From Vreelandella hamiltonii (GTDB lineage Bacteria; Pseudomonadota; Gammaproteobacteria; Pseudomonadales; Halomonadaceae): a stretch of 64,000 nucleotides of DNA. The notes under the pieces were generated by a model. That model made no database searches. It was not told where the DNA came from and was given only the letters and a program-made list of their open reading frames with translations. The DNA lies in contig NZ_BMXN01000017.1 in NCBI RefSeq assembly GCF_014651775.1, forward strand, positions 1 to 64,000. Reading direction: 5' to 3'. The position numbers were made by a program, and so were the translations under genes. Below, piece by piece: positions 9,315-19,789 of this stretch (position 1 is the first letter of the stretch; every line of letters begins with the position of its first letter).

Positions 9315-11669
9315 CTATTTGCCCCGCTTGGCCTTCAACAACGCGGCACCCAAGGCACCCATGGCCGCCGGTGCATTGCCCTGCTGCTGCCCCTGGCGCT
9401 GGCCCGATTGACGGCTGCTGCGCGCAGGCTTGCGGGGCTCCTGAGCGGCGCGGCTGCCGTTTTGCTCAGGCTGCTCTGGTTCATCGCTGAGACGCATGGA
9501 AAGCCCGACTCGCTTGCGGGGAATATCGACGCTCATCACTTTGACGGTAACGATGTCGCCCGCCTTGACCACGCTGCGCGGGTCGTCGATGAACCGCTCC
9601 GACAAGGCCGAGATATGCACCAGGCCATCCTGATGAACCCCGATATCCACGAACGCGCCGAAGTGCGTCACGTTGGTCACCGTGCCTTCCAGCACCATGC
9701 CCAGGGTGAGGTCCTTGAGCGTTTCCACGCCTTCGCGGAACTCCGCCGCCTTGAACTCCGGGCGCGGGTCTCGGCCTGGCTTGTCCAGCTCCTTGAGAAT
9801 GTCGCTGACGGTGGGCACCCCGAAGCGCTCATCGGCGAAATCGGCGGGCTTCAGCGCCTTGAGGGTGGCGCTGTCGCCAATCAGGCCCTTGAGGTCACGC
9901 CCGCTTTGCTTGGCGATGCGCTCGACCAGAGTATAGGCCTCTGGGTGGACGGCGCTGGCATCCAGCGGGTTGTCGCCATTGCTGATACGCAGGAAACCGG
10001 CGCACTGTTCAAACGTCTTGGGCCCCAGACGGCTGACGCCGAGCAGCTCCTTGCGGCTTTTGAAGGCACCCTGCAGGTTGCGCTGCGCGACGATGTTTTC
10101 GGCCATCGCGGCGCTCAAGCCAGCCACTCGGGAGAGCAATGCGCTGGAGGCCGTGTTGAGGTCCACGCCCACCGCGTTCACACAATCTTCGATGACGGCT
10201 TCCAGGCTGCGCGAGAGCTGCACCTGAGAGACGTCGTGCTGATACTGACCTACCCCGATGGATTTGGGCTCGATCTTCACCAGCTCGGCCAGCGGGTCCT
10301 GCAGGCGGCGGGCAATCGAAACCGCCCCCCGGATGGTGACGTCCAGATCGGGCAGCTCACGGGCCGCGTATTCCGACGCCGAGTACACCGATGCCCCGGC
10401 CTCCGACACCATGACCTTGCTCAGCGGCTGCGCGGGCGCCAGCGCCTTCACCAGTTCCCCGGCCAGCTTGTCGGTTTCACGGCTGGCGGTTCCGTTGCCC
10501 ACGGCAATCAGCTGCACGCGATGCTGCTTGACCAGCCGCGCCAGCACCTCCAGCGATTCGTTCCAGCGGTTCTGGGGAGCGTGGGGGTAAATGGTGGCCT
10601 GGTCGATGAACTGACCGGTGGCATCGATGACCGCTACCTTGCAGCCGGTACGCAGGCCGGGGTCCAGCGCCAAGGTGACTTTCTGCCCCGCCGGGGCCGC
10701 CAGCAGCAGGTCTTTCAGGTTGGCAGCAAAGACATCGATGGCGGTCTGCTCGGCCTGTTCGCGCAGGCGGCCCAGCAGCTCGGTTTCCAGTGCGGTGTAG
10801 AGTTTGACACGCCAGGTCCAGCGCACCACTTCGCCCAGCCACTTGTCGGCCGGGCGCCCTTCATCGCGAATACCGACCTGACGGGCAATGGCCACCTGGG
10901 CAGGATGCACCGGGGCGTCTTCTTCACCGGGCAAGCGAATGGCCAGCCCCAGAATCCCTTCGTTGCGGCCACGGAACATGGCCAGCGCACGGTGCGAGGG
11001 CACCTTGGCGAGTTTTTCGTCGTGCTCGAAGTAATCCGAAAACTTGGCGCCTTCCTGCTGCTTGCCTTCCAGCACCCGGGCGCTCAGCTCGCCTTCCTGC
11101 CAGAGCCGCTCACGCAGCTGGCCGATCAGCTCGGGGTCTTCGGCAAAGCGCTCCATCAGAATCTGCTTGGCACCGTCGAGGGCGGCCTTGGCATCTTCGA
11201 TGGCCGGCACTTCCCCTTCTGCCGGGCGCAGGTAGCGTGCCGCTTCGTTTTCCGGGTCGAGGGTGGGGTCGGCCAGCAGCGCATCCGCCAGAGGTTCGAG
11301 ACCGGCTTCCCGGGCAATCTGGGCTTTGGTGCGGCGCTTTTTCTTGAACGGGAGATAGAGGTCTTCCAGGCGCTGCTTGGTGTCGGCGGCCTCGATAGTG
11401 GCCTTGAGCGCGGGGTCCAGCTTGCCTTGTTCATCGATGGCCGCCAGCACGGCTTCGCGCCGCTCTTCCAGTTCGCGCAGGTAACGCAGGCGCTCATCCA
11501 ACTGGCGCAGTTGAGTATCGTCCAGCGCGCCGGTCACTTCCTTGCGGTAGCGGGCGATGAAGGGCACGGTGGCACCGCCATCCAGCAATTCCACCGTGGC
11601 CAGGACTTGTTCAGGTCGTACGCCCAGCTCTGACGCCAGGCGCGCAATAATCCGTTGTTTGACATCCAT
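9315..11669 (-). CDS. tex: Tex-family transcription accessory / RNA-binding protein
   Basis: Tex (784 aa) is a conserved nucleic-acid-binding protein implicated in transcription and stress or toxin regulation. Domains in order are an N-terminal helical region (VPFIARYRKEVTGALDD near 28-44), a YqgF/RuvC-like domain beginning LALDPGLRTG around 325, helix-hairpin-helix segments (NAVGVDLNTAS, SRLGPKTFEQCAGFLR), and a C-terminal S1 domain (GTVTNVTHFGAFVDIGVHQD near 655-675). A basic Gln/Ser/Arg-rich tail follows. The open frame extends upstream to 11846 and another ATG lies at 11687, but family members begin at the MDVKQRI position, so I use 11669. The ribosome site is weak for every candidate. 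Confidence 0.92.
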   Translation of the reverse strand: MDVKQRIIARLASELGVRPEQVLATVELLDGGATVPFIARYRKEVTGALDDTQLRQLDERLRYLRELEERREAVLAAIDEQGKLDPALKATIEAADTKQRLEDLYLPFKKKRRTKAQIAREAGLEPLADALLADPTLDPENEAARYLRPAEGEVPAIEDAKAALDGAKQILMERFAEDPELIGQLRERLWQEGELSARVLEGKQQEGAKFSDYFEHDEKLAKVPSHRALAMFRGRNEGILGLAIRLPGEEDAPVHPAQVAIARQVGIRDEGRPADKWLGEVVRWTWRVKLYTALETELLGRLREQAEQTAIDVFAANLKDLLLAAPAGQKVTLALDPGLRTGCKVAVIDATGQFIDQATIYPHAPQNRWNESLEVLARLVKQHRVQLIAVGNGTASRETDKLAGELVKALAPAQPLSKVMVSEAGASVYSASEYAARELPDLDVTIRGAVSIARRLQDPLAELVKIEPKSIGVGQYQHDVSQVQLSRSLEAVIEDCVNAVGVDLNTASSALLSRVAGLSAAMAENIVAQRNLQGAFKSRKELLGVSRLGPKTFEQCAGFLRISNGDNPLDASAVHPEAYTLVERIAKQSGRDLKGLIGDSATLKALKPADFADERFGVPTVSDILKELDKPGRDPRPEFKAAEFREGVETLKDLTLGMVLEGTVTNVTHFGAFVDIGVHQDGLVHISALSERFIDDPRSVVKAGDIVTVKVMSVDIPRKRVGLSMRLSDEPEQPEQNGSRAAQEPRKPARSSRQSGQRQGQQQGNAPAAMGALGAALLKAKRGK

Positions 11670-11758
11670 AACGTGCAACCAGCTCATGCAGCATTCGAGG
11701 TGCCGACACGGTACCACAAAGCACCTGTGCTGGCATGGCTTGCGCGCCCGAGACCGCC

Positions 11759-12172
11759 CTAGCGGTGGAATTGCTTCTCCCGCTCGGGCTGCCAGAAGAT
11801 GGCATCCACCCGCAGCTTCACGTCGGTGGCATTGGGTAGCGGCCATTCGATGACATCGCCCACCTTCAGGCCAATCAGCGCGGCTCCGATCGGCGCCATG
11901 ACGGAAATACCGTCTTCCACGCTGGCCAGCGCATGGGGATAGACCAGCGTGCGGATCATTTGCCGCCCACGGGTCAGGTCGGTGAAGCGGATCTGGCTAT
12001 TCATGCTCACGACGTTATCGGGAATGTCCTGCGGGTCGAGCACCTCACCGCGCAGCAGCTCTTCTTCGAGCAATTCCGCCACCATCTGATCCTTTTCCGG
12101 TGCTTGATCGATCAGTCGCTGCAGACGCTCTGCATCGAGACGGTTGATGATGATTGGAGGACGCTGCCCCAT
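11759..12172 (-). CDS. rnk: Rnk, regulator of nucleoside diphosphate kinase (GreA/B C-domain fold)
   Basis: A 137-aa Rnk homologue. The family has an N-terminal coiled part and a C-terminal FKBP-like domain shared with GreA/GreB, and binds RNA polymerase; its historical role is control of nucleoside diphosphate kinase levels. Conserved segments are PPIIINRLDAERLQRL at the start, VVSMNSQIRF near the middle and SVMAPIGAALIGLKVGD in the C-terminal domain. Unlike GreA it lacks the long N-terminal hairpin with acidic tip, so cleavage stimulation is not expected. The upstream extension to 12220 is rejected because AAGGAGA lies seven bases before the ATG at 12172. The gdhA terminator lies about 30 bases upstream. 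Confidence 0.92.
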   Translation of the reverse strand: MGQRPPIIINRLDAERLQRLIDQAPEKDQMVAELLEEELLRGEVLDPQDIPDNVVSMNSQIRFTDLTRGRQMIRTLVYPHALASVEDGISVMAPIGAALIGLKVGDVIEWPLPNATDVKLRVDAIFWQPEREKQFHR

Positions 12173-12199
12173 GGTCTCTCTCCTTGATGATACCGACCA

Positions 12200-12233
12200 T
12201 AAAAAACAGCCCTTCCCCAAAGGGAAAGGACTG
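12200..12233 (-). terminator. Rho-independent terminator of gdhA
   Basis: On the minus strand CAGTCCTTTCCC, a TTTG loop and GGGAAGGGCTG pair (with one G-U) and run into six T. It separates gdhA from rnk. Confidence 0.9.
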
Positions 12234-12306
12234 TGGATATCCGCTATATGCAGGATAGCTTATTTAAAGTGGCCCGGTAACTCAATCGACCAGGCCACCC
12301 ACATGA

Positions 12307-13848
<1,542 letters not shown>

Positions 13849-14091
13849 TTAACGACGCCAGCCGCGATCATCCCAAAAAGGGCGCTTGGCTTCACGCTGT
13901 ACGACTTCACGACTCAAGCCAATGTCCTTGAGCAGGTCATCGTTGAGCTGCTGTAGTGCATAGCGCTCGCGACGCAGTTGCCGCCATCGCGCCAGCCTGA
14001 CCCGCCAAGGGGTGCGGCGGCGTTCCACCACGTTCGGCTGCCGCTCTGATAATGCGTGACGCTCGTTTACACAGGTCATGATGCGCTCCAT
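13849..14091 (-). CDS. DUF1127 small arginine-rich protein
   Basis: An 80-aa basic protein ending in a DUF1127 (YjiS-like) domain: LRRERYALQQLNDDLLKDIG then LSREVVQREAKRPF. Family members are small helical proteins; some have been linked to phosphate, RNA turnover or colonisation phenotypes in other bacteria, but there is no general function. The start at 14091 is set by AGGAGA six bases upstream; the longer frame to 14172 lacks one. It is transcribed divergently from a LysR regulator with a 9-base inverted repeat in between, an arrangement that suggests that regulator controls it. Confidence 0.85.
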   Translation of the reverse strand: MERIMTCVNERHALSERQPNVVERRRTPWRVRLARWRQLRRERYALQQLNDDLLKDIGLSREVVQREAKRPFWDDRGWRR

Positions 14092-14115
14092 GTCGATCTC
14101 TCCTTCTGGGTGTGG

Positions 14116-14161
14116 AAGAAGTATCAAAGAGCGCCTAAAATCAATCCAACGAATACTTCTT
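14116..14161. promoter_or_regulatory. Inverted repeat, candidate LysR operator
   Basis: AAGAAGTAT (14116-14124) and ATACTTCTT (14153-14161) are exact reverse complements 28 bases apart, in the 99-base divergent space between the DUF1127 gene and the LysR gene. Position and symmetry suit an operator; binding is an inference. Confidence 0.5.
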
Positions 14162-14190
14162 ATGCGTAACATCAGGCAGATTGATATCTC

Positions 14191-15051
14191 ATGGCAATGT
14201 TACCCACCATCGATCATGAACTGCTGCGCACCTTTGTGGCGATTGTCGACCAGGGCGGCTTTACCCGCGCGGCGCAGACGGTCAACCGCACCCAGTCGGC
14301 GGTAAGCATGCAGATGAAGCGCCTGGAGGAGGATATCATTCAACGCCCCCTCTTCGTTCGCCAGAATCGGCAGCTACTGCTGACCAGCGAAGGCCATACG
14401 CTGCTGAGCTATGCGCGCAAGATTCTCTCGCTACAGGGTGAGGCGCTGACGCTCTTGCGCCAGCCCGATATGGTGGGTCGTGTGCGCCTGGGCGTGCCCG
14501 ACGACTACGTCATGCGCTTTCTACCGGGGATCCTGAAAACCTTCTCCCAGGCATGGCCACTGGTGGATGTCGAGGTGCACTGCGCTCCTTCATCGGTACT
14601 CTCACGACAGCCCCCGGACAGCCTCGACCTGATCATCATGACCCGGGAGGTAGGCGATGAGATCGGCACGCTATTGAGACGCGAACCCACCGTCTGGGTG
14701 ACGGCCGCCGACCACGCCATCCATCTACAAACGCCGGTGCCACTGGCCATGTTCGAAGCCCCCTGCTTCTGCCGCCGCCATGCCTGCCATGCGCTGGACC
14801 GCGCGGGCAAGACCTATCGCGTGGCTTACAGCAGCCCCAGCCTGGCCACCTTGCAGGCCGTGGTCGGGGCTGGGCTGGCCGTTTCTGCCTGGATGCACAG
14901 CCTGGTCACCCCCGACATGCTGATTCTCGGCAGACAGGAGGGCTACCCTGCTCTCCCCGAGGCCTCCATCGTGCTGCAACGCACTTCCCAGACCCAGTCA
15001 CCGATCATCGATAGCCTCGCAGAGCACATTGCGGAGGGGTTTCGTTTGTAA
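14191..15051 (+). CDS. LysR-family transcriptional regulator
   Basis: A 286-aa LysR-type regulator. The N-terminal winged helix-turn-helix is clear: LLRTFVAIVDQGGFTRAAQT followed by VNRTQSAVSMQMKRLEEDI (about residues 11-50), then a linker helix and a periplasmic-binding-protein-like effector domain starting around 92 (GRVRLGVPDDYVMRFLPG). The effector cannot be predicted. It is divergent from the DUF1127 gene, the typical arrangement for a LysR protein and its target. No strong ribosome site precedes the ATG; an alternative ATG lies two codons further in. It converges on pckA, whose terminator could serve both genes. Confidence 0.9.
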   Translation: MAMLPTIDHELLRTFVAIVDQGGFTRAAQTVNRTQSAVSMQMKRLEEDIIQRPLFVRQNRQLLLTSEGHTLLSYARKILSLQGEALTLLRQPDMVGRVRLGVPDDYVMRFLPGILKTFSQAWPLVDVEVHCAPSSVLSRQPPDSLDLIIMTREVGDEIGTLLRREPTVWVTAADHAIHLQTPVPLAMFEAPCFCRRHACHALDRAGKTYRVAYSSPSLATLQAVVGAGLAVSAWMHSLVTPDMLILGRQEGYPALPEASIVLQRTSQTQSPIIDSLAEHIAEGFRL

Positions 15052-15114
15052 GGGCCTGTACGCCCGGGCGAACCGGTCCAGGATGGCCTGACGGAAGCAC
15101 AAAATCACAAGCAC

Positions 15115-15145
15115 AAAAAAGGGAGGATGCCAGGCATCCTCCCTT
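15115..15145 (-). terminator. Rho-independent terminator of pckA
   Basis: On the minus strand GGGAGGATGCC / GGCATCCTCCC forms a nearly loopless 11-base stem followed by six T. It lies about 20 bases after the pckA stop. Confidence 0.95.
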
Positions 15146-15166
15146 GAAGCGATGAAACAGCGAGTA

Positions 15167-16723
15167 TCAGGTCAGCTGCGGGCCAGCTTTGATGATCGCT
15201 TCGTTGACGCCTTCGAACTTCTTGAAGTTGTCCACGAACTTGGTGGCCAGGTCTTGCAGGTGACGGTCGTAGGCGTCGCGGTCGGTCCAGGTGTCGCGGG
15301 GGTCCAGCAGGCTGGAATCCACGCCCGGCACGGCCAGCGGCACTTGCAGGTTCAGGCCGTCGATGTGCCTGGTCTCGACATCACGCAGGATGCCTGACTG
15401 AATCGCGCTGATGATGGCGCGCGTGGTGGGGATCGAGAAGCGCGAGCCGCCTTCACCGTAGGCACCACCGGTCCAGCCAGTATTCACCAGGTACACCTGG
15501 GCGTCTTTCTTTTCGACACGCTTGATCAGCAGGTCGGCGTATTCACGGGCCGGACGCGGGAAGAACGGCGCGCCAAAGCAGGTAGAGAACGTTGCCGCCA
15601 GACCTTCGGAAGAGCCCATTTCCGTGGAGCCGACCTTGGCGGTGTAGCCCGACAGGAAGTGGTAGGCCGCGGCTTCCTTGGACAGGATGGACACCGGCGG
15701 CAGTACGCCCGACATGTCGCAGGTCAGGAATACGATGGCGTTGGGCTCACCCGCCAGGTTTTCGGCCACGCGCTTCTCGACGTGCTCCAGCGGGTACGCG
15801 GCACGGGAGTTCTGGGTCAGACTGTCGTCGGCGTAGTCCGGCTCGCGGCGGTCATCCAGCACGACGTTTTCCAGCACGGTGCCAAACTTGATGGCGTTCC
15901 AGATGACCGGCTCGTTCTTCTCGGAAAGGTCGATGCACTTGGCGTAGCAGCCGCCTTCCATGTTGAAGACGATGCCGTCGCCCCAGGCGTGCTCGTCGTC
16001 ACCAATCAAGAAACGCGCCTGATCCGCTGAGAGCGTGGTCTTGCCGGTGCCTGAGAGGCCGAAGAACAGGCAGGTTTCGCCATCTTCACCCACGTTGGCA
16101 GAACAGTGCATCGGCAGCACGTCGGCGGCGGGCAGCAGGTAGTTCTGCACCGAGAACATGGCTTTCTTCATTTCACCGGCGTAACGCATGCCGGCGATCA
16201 GCACCTTGCGCTCGGCAAAGTTGATGATCACGCAGCCGTCGGAGTTGGTGCCATCACGGTTCGGGTCGCACTCGAAGCCTGCAGCGTTGAGGATGGTCCA
16301 CTCTTCCTTGGCGGCCTGGTTGTAGGCCAGCGGGCGCACGAACATGGTGCGGCCAAAGAGGTTTTGCCAGGCCGTTTCCGTGGTGACACGTACCGGCAGG
16401 TAGTGGGTGTTGTCGCTGCCCACGTGCAGCTCGGCCACGAAGCGCTCACGGCTTTCCAGGTAGTCTTCGACACGCGCCCACAGCGCCGAGAACTTCTCGG
16501 CGTCGAACGGGCGGTTGACGCTGCCCCAATCGATGCTGTCACGGGTGGAGGGCTCATCGACGATAAAACGGTCTTTCGGTGAACGCCCGGTGCGTACGCC
16601 GGTGTTGACTACCAGGGCTCCGTTCGCCGAGAGGCGACCTTCACCACGGGCCACGGCGCGCTCGATCAGTTCGGCGCTGCTGAGATTGACGTGGGCTTGA
16701 GGAGCGGCTTGAGTCGTGGTCAT
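15167..16723 (-). CDS. pckA: Phosphoenolpyruvate carboxykinase (ATP)
   Basis: Converts oxaloacetate and ATP to PEP, CO2 and ADP in gluconeogenesis. The 518-aa protein has the ATP-type signatures: [15 protein letters not shown] near residues 45-59, the P-loop [14 protein letters not shown] near 235, the metal-binding [20 protein letters not shown] about 20 residues later, and the late [10 protein letters not shown] and [16 protein letters not shown] motifs. Length is close to the family average of 520-540. The order pckA-hslO-hslR-yrfG with divergent nudE resembles the E. coli chromosome, which supports the assignments of all five. A separate terminator at 16843-16873 insulates it from hslO, so it has its own promoter in 16724-16842. 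Confidence 0.96.
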   Translation of the reverse strand: MTTTQAAPQAHVNLSSAELIERAVARGEGRLSANGALVVNTGVRTGRSPKDRFIVDEPSTRDSIDWGSVNRPFDAEKFSALWARVEDYLESRERFVAELHVGSDNTHYLPVRVTTETAWQNLFGRTMFVRPLAYNQAAKEEWTILNAAGFECDPNRDGTNSDGCVIINFAERKVLIAGMRYAGEMKKAMFSVQNYLLPAADVLPMHCSANVGEDGETCLFFGLSGTGKTTLSADQARFLIGDDEHAWGDGIVFNMEGGCYAKCIDLSEKNEPVIWNAIKFGTVLENVVLDDRREPDYADDSLTQNSRAAYPLEHVEKRVAENLAGEPNAIVFLTCDMSGVLPPVSILSKEAAAYHFLSGYTAKVGSTEMGSSEGLAATFSTCFGAPFFPRPAREYADLLIKRVEKKDAQVYLVNTGWTGGAYGEGGSRFSIPTTRAIISAIQSGILRDVETRHIDGLNLQVPLAVPGVDSSLLDPRDTWTDRDAYDRHLQDLATKFVDNFKKFEGVNEAIIKAGPQLT

Positions 16724-16842
16724 GTCGATTCCTGGGCCTTGCGGCCGTTTATCTCGTTTACCGGGCGTCGTACGACGCCTTTAAAAGTCATCCCAACCAC
16801 TCGCGAACGGGCTGGGCGCGCTGAAGTCCGGCGCATTATGGC

Positions 16843-16873
16843 AAAAAGAAAGCCCCCGGGAAACGGGGGCTTC
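16843..16873 (-). terminator. Rho-independent terminator of the hslO operon
   Basis: On the minus strand AAGCCCCCG / CGGGGGCTT forms the stem, followed by TCTTTTT. It lies about 165 bases beyond hslO and upstream of pckA. Confidence 0.9.
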
Positions 16874-16982
16874 TCGCAAATATCTTGTAGTTAAACTACT
16901 ACAATGACACTACATTTTGTGTTGCAGCGCAGTATATTTTCAAACAACCGTTTGCTGGGTGCGCCGAGCGCATTGTCTCCTC

Positions 16983-17017
16983 TGGGGTGGCGCCAGGCGG
17001 CCTGGAAGCCCACCCCA
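16983..17017. other. Two-stage hairpin in the hslO 3' region
   Basis: TGGGGTGG (16983-16990) pairs with CCACCCCA (17010-17017), and inside it CCAGG pairs with CCTGG. There is no T-run, so it is not itself a terminator. A TGTAGT/ACTACA inverted repeat lies nearby at about 16886-16903. The rest of 16880-17036 shows no gene. Confidence 0.55.
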
Positions 17018-17036
17018 TCAGCAGCCGACTACACAA

Positions 17037-17912
17037 TCAGTGAATGACTGGCGGTGGTGCGCCCGGGTCTTCCAACAAAATTTCAATATCTGCGGCGGTG
17101 TAGTGATATTTCGTGTGGCAAAAGTGGCATTGGGTGTCGATGGCGCCCTGCTCCTGAAGAATATCCATCAACTCTTCCTTGCCCAGGGTGTGCAGTGCAT
17201 GGCTCATACGCTCCCGGGAACAGGTGCAGCCAAAGCGCAGCGCCTTGGGTTCGAAGACCCTGACGGTCTCTTCGTGGTAGAGCCGATACAGTACCTCACG
17301 CTGCTCCAGCCCCAGCAGCTCTTCGCTCTTGATCGTTTCGGCAAGGTGCACGCTGCGCTCCCAGGCATCCACGTCCTGGTTTTGCGAGGCATCCGGCAAG
17401 CGCTGCAGCAGCAGCCCACCCGCTCGCTGACCATCGGCGGCCAGCCACAGCCGGGTAGGTAGCTGTTCGGACTGGCCGAAATAGGCTTCCAGGCAGCCAC
17501 TCAGCGTATCGTGATCCAGTGCCACGATACCCTGGTAGCGGTGCCCTTCCCGGGGGTCCAGGGTGATCATGATCTGGCCGTCACCGACCAGCTCACGGAA
17601 ACTGGCCTGCTCGCTGGGCAGCGCGGCCTCTTCGGCGATACGCGCAATGGCGCGCAGCTCACCGCCCGGGTTGGACTCTGCCATCAGCAGCGCCAGCGCG
17701 CCCTGGCCGCGCACTTCGATGCTGAGCGTGCCGTCCAGCTTGACCGTATCGGTCAGCAGAGCCACCGCTGCCAGCAGCTCGCCCAGCAGGGCATTGACCG
17801 CAGGTGGGTAGGCATGACGGTCGAGCACTTCCTGATAGGCGGTGCTCAGCGTGACGATTTCGCCACGCACGTTGGTTTGGTCAAACAGAAAACGCTGGAT
17901 CTGATCAGACAT
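17037..17912 (-). CDS. hslO: Hsp33 redox-regulated chaperone
   Basis: A 291-aa holdase chaperone activated by oxidation and heat. The C-terminal redox switch is intact: CTC at about 235-237 ([10 protein letters not shown]) and CHFC at about 268-271 ([12 protein letters not shown]), four zinc-binding cysteines spaced as in Hsp33. The N-terminal substrate-binding domain is recognisable from [17 protein letters not shown]. It is the last gene of yrfG-hslR-hslO, 54 bases after hslR. Confidence 0.95.
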   Translation of the reverse strand: MSDQIQRFLFDQTNVRGEIVTLSTAYQEVLDRHAYPPAVNALLGELLAAVALLTDTVKLDGTLSIEVRGQGALALLMAESNPGGELRAIARIAEEAALPSEQASFRELVGDGQIMITLDPREGHRYQGIVALDHDTLSGCLEAYFGQSEQLPTRLWLAADGQRAGGLLLQRLPDASQNQDVDAWERSVHLAETIKSEELLGLEQREVLYRLYHEETVRVFEPKALRFGCTCSRERMSHALHTLGKEELMDILQEQGAIDTQCHFCHTKYHYTAADIEILLEDPGAPPPVIH

Positions 17913-17966
17913 AGTGAAACCATGAAGAGAGAAAGGGGAACGTCGGCAAGGCAGGCGTCAGCGACG

Positions 17967-18356
17967 CTACTCGCCCTGCTGGCGTTGAAATCGGTGTATA
18001 TCGCGGCGCTGCTTCTTATCGGGGCGCTTGAGGGGATGCTGCATCGCTTCGTTGGTGAGCCGACGCGCCTCGGCTTCCTTGGCACGACGCTGGGCGCTGG
18101 CCTCGGTTTCGGCGTACAGGGTGCGTGCTTCGGGTGCGCCCCTGCGCTGGTCTGAAAGCGCCGTGACTTCCACCTCGTAAATGTCCCAGCCCTGGGGCAC
18201 GCGAATCAGCGCCCCCAGCTCGACGTTCTTGCTGGTCTTGGCACGCTCACCGTTGTAGTGAACCTTGCCGCCTTCTATCGCTTTCTTGGCCAAGGCGCGG
18301 GTCTTGAAAAACCGTGCAGCCCATAGCCACTTGTCTAGGCGAACGCTGTCGCTCAT
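17967..18356 (-). CDS. hslR: Hsp15, S4-domain heat-shock RNA-binding protein
   Basis: A 129-aa protein with an N-terminal S4 RNA-binding domain (VRLDKWLWAARFFKTRALAK, then AIEGGKVHYNGERAK). In E. coli Hsp15 binds free 50S subunits carrying nascent chains and helps recycle stalled ribosomes. The C-terminal part is a basic Arg/Lys/Gln-rich helix, as in the family. A GTG two codons upstream is in frame but overlaps the AGGAG ribosome site; the ATG at 18356 has a seven-base spacing and is preferred. Lies between yrfG and hslO. Confidence 0.93.
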   Translation of the reverse strand: MSDSVRLDKWLWAARFFKTRALAKKAIEGGKVHYNGERAKTSKNVELGALIRVPQGWDIYEVEVTALSDQRRGAPEARTLYAETEASAQRRAKEAEARRLTNEAMQHPLKRPDKKQRRDIHRFQRQQGE

Positions 18357-18435
18357 TGGCACTCTCCTAATCTATTGGCTGCCCCGCGAAGGTCGCCCCA
18401 GGCGGATCACTCAGTGGCCAATGCCCAGGCCGCAC

Positions 18436-19083
18436 TCATGGCATCAGTTGGGCAAATCGGTCCAGGGCCACGAACTCCTGCAACTCCTTCTCGGGCCGCT
18501 GGCTATCAGGCTGTTTGATGCCTAGCAAGTACTTGATTCCGAACTCTCTGGCACTTTCCAGCACCCGGGCGTTGTCGTCGATGAACAGGGTGCGTGCGGG
18601 GTCGAAGGGCTCTCGCTCCTGCAGCGCGAACCAGAAGGCCTGCTCTTCCTTGGCAGCGCCAACGTCTTCCGAGGAGATGATGGCATCCAGGTAGTTTTCC
18701 AACCCGGTGAGCGGCAATTTTAGTGCAAGACTGGCACGGTCGGCGTTGGTGGCCAGCACCACTCGAGGATGGGCCTGCTTGAGCCAACCCAGGAAATCCA
18801 GTGCATCGCCACGTAACCCAATCAGGTGCTGTACTTCACGCTTGAGGGCCACGATATCGACGTTCAGCTCGCGGCTCCAATAGGCCAGGCTGTACCAGTT
18901 GAGGGTGCCCTGCTCTCCCATGATACGGCTCTTCAGCGCTTCCTGACTGGCTTGATCCAGTTGATGCAGCTCAACGTAGCGGCGTGGCAGATGCTCCAGC
19001 CAGAAGTGGCTGTCAAAGTGAAGGTCCAGCAGCGTGCCATCCATGTCCAACAGCACCGTGTCGATCTCGCGCCAATCAATCAT
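18436..19083 (-). CDS. yrfG: HAD hydrolase, GMP/IMP nucleotidase YrfG-like
   Basis: A 215-aa haloacid dehalogenase-type phosphatase. Motif I is VLLDMDGTLLD (about residues 8-18) with both aspartates; motif II is VLATNAD; motif III lysine lies near KEEQAFW; motif IV is TLFIDDNARVL. E. coli YrfG dephosphorylates GMP and IMP, and the neighbourhood here is the same as in E. coli, which supports orthology. The open frame continues to 19188, but a GGAG site just before 19083 and the family N terminus set the start there. It is 71 bases from the divergent nudE. Confidence 0.9.
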   Translation of the reverse strand: MIDWREIDTVLLDMDGTLLDLHFDSHFWLEHLPRRYVELHQLDQASQEALKSRIMGEQGTLNWYSLAYWSRELNVDIVALKREVQHLIGLRGDALDFLGWLKQAHPRVVLATNADRASLALKLPLTGLENYLDAIISSEDVGAAKEEQAFWFALQEREPFDPARTLFIDDNARVLESAREFGIKYLLGIKQPDSQRPEKELQEFVALDRFAQLMP

Positions 19084-19153
19084 GGCCACTCCAGTCTTTG
19101 AGAGTAAGCGTGCTATTGTAGCGTAACCCGTTTTTTGCAGCCACGGAGGCATG

Positions 19154-19768
19154 ATGGACCGCGACGATTCCACCACCAGCGACGCCACAGAGCGCTACCC
19201 GCGCAAGCCCAAGATTCTGGCTCGCCACCCCGTGGCCCAAAGCCGCTTGTTCCAGATCGAGGCGCTGGACCTGCGCTTTTCGAACGGCGAGGAGCGCCAG
19301 TTCGAGCGCCTCACCGGTGCCGACCGTGGCGCCGTGATGATCATCGCCATGCCGGACCCGGAACACGTCTTGCTGATTCGTGAGTATGCGGCCGGTTTCG
19401 AAGACTACGTACTCACCCTGCCCAAAGGCCTGGTGGACCCCGGCGAGGATGTCGTGGCCGCCGCCAACCGTGAACTCATGGAAGAGTGCGGCTTTGGCGC
19501 CCACCGTATCGAGCCGCTGGTGGAGCTTTCGCTGGCCCCCAATTACATGCGACACCGCATGCAGGTACTGATCGCCACCGACCTCTACCCCAAACGCCTG
19601 CCCGGCGACGAGCCCGAGCCGCTGATCGTGGAAACCCACGCCATCGAAGAGCTCCCCGCACTGCTGCTTCGAGAAGACTTCCACGAAGCACGCGCCATCG
19701 CCGCCCTCTACATCGCACGCGACCGATTACGCGAAGAGCAGCGCAGCAACGGCATTAATTTACTCTAG
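19154..19768 (+). CDS. nudE: ADP compounds hydrolase NudE (Nudix)
   Basis: A Nudix hydrolase of about 204 aa acting on ADP-ribose, NADH and diadenosine polyphosphates in the family. The Nudix box is complete, G-x5-E-x7-REL-x2-EE-x-G, spanning GLVDPGEDVV to ELMEECGFG near residues 94-117. As with mdh, two ATGs are adjacent: GGAGG is too close to the first (19151) and well spaced for the second. Downstream, repeat array 2 begins within about 25 bases of its stop. Confidence 0.93.
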   Translation: MDRDDSTTSDATERYPRKPKILARHPVAQSRLFQIEALDLRFSNGEERQFERLTGADRGAVMIIAMPDPEHVLLIREYAAGFEDYVLTLPKGLVDPGEDVVAAANRELMEECGFGAHRIEPLVELSLAPNYMRHRMQVLIATDLYPKRLPGDEPEPLIVETHAIEELPALLLREDFHEARAIAALYIARDRLREEQRSNGINLL

Positions 19769-19789
19769 CGCCGAATCAACACCCCTGCG

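Noticed and set aside
9270..11633. A 787-residue open frame opposite tex
   Set aside because: It is the antisense shadow of a well-supported gene in GC-rich DNA; composition is unlike a real protein (His/Gln/Arg/Val/Gly rich) and no ribosome site precedes it.
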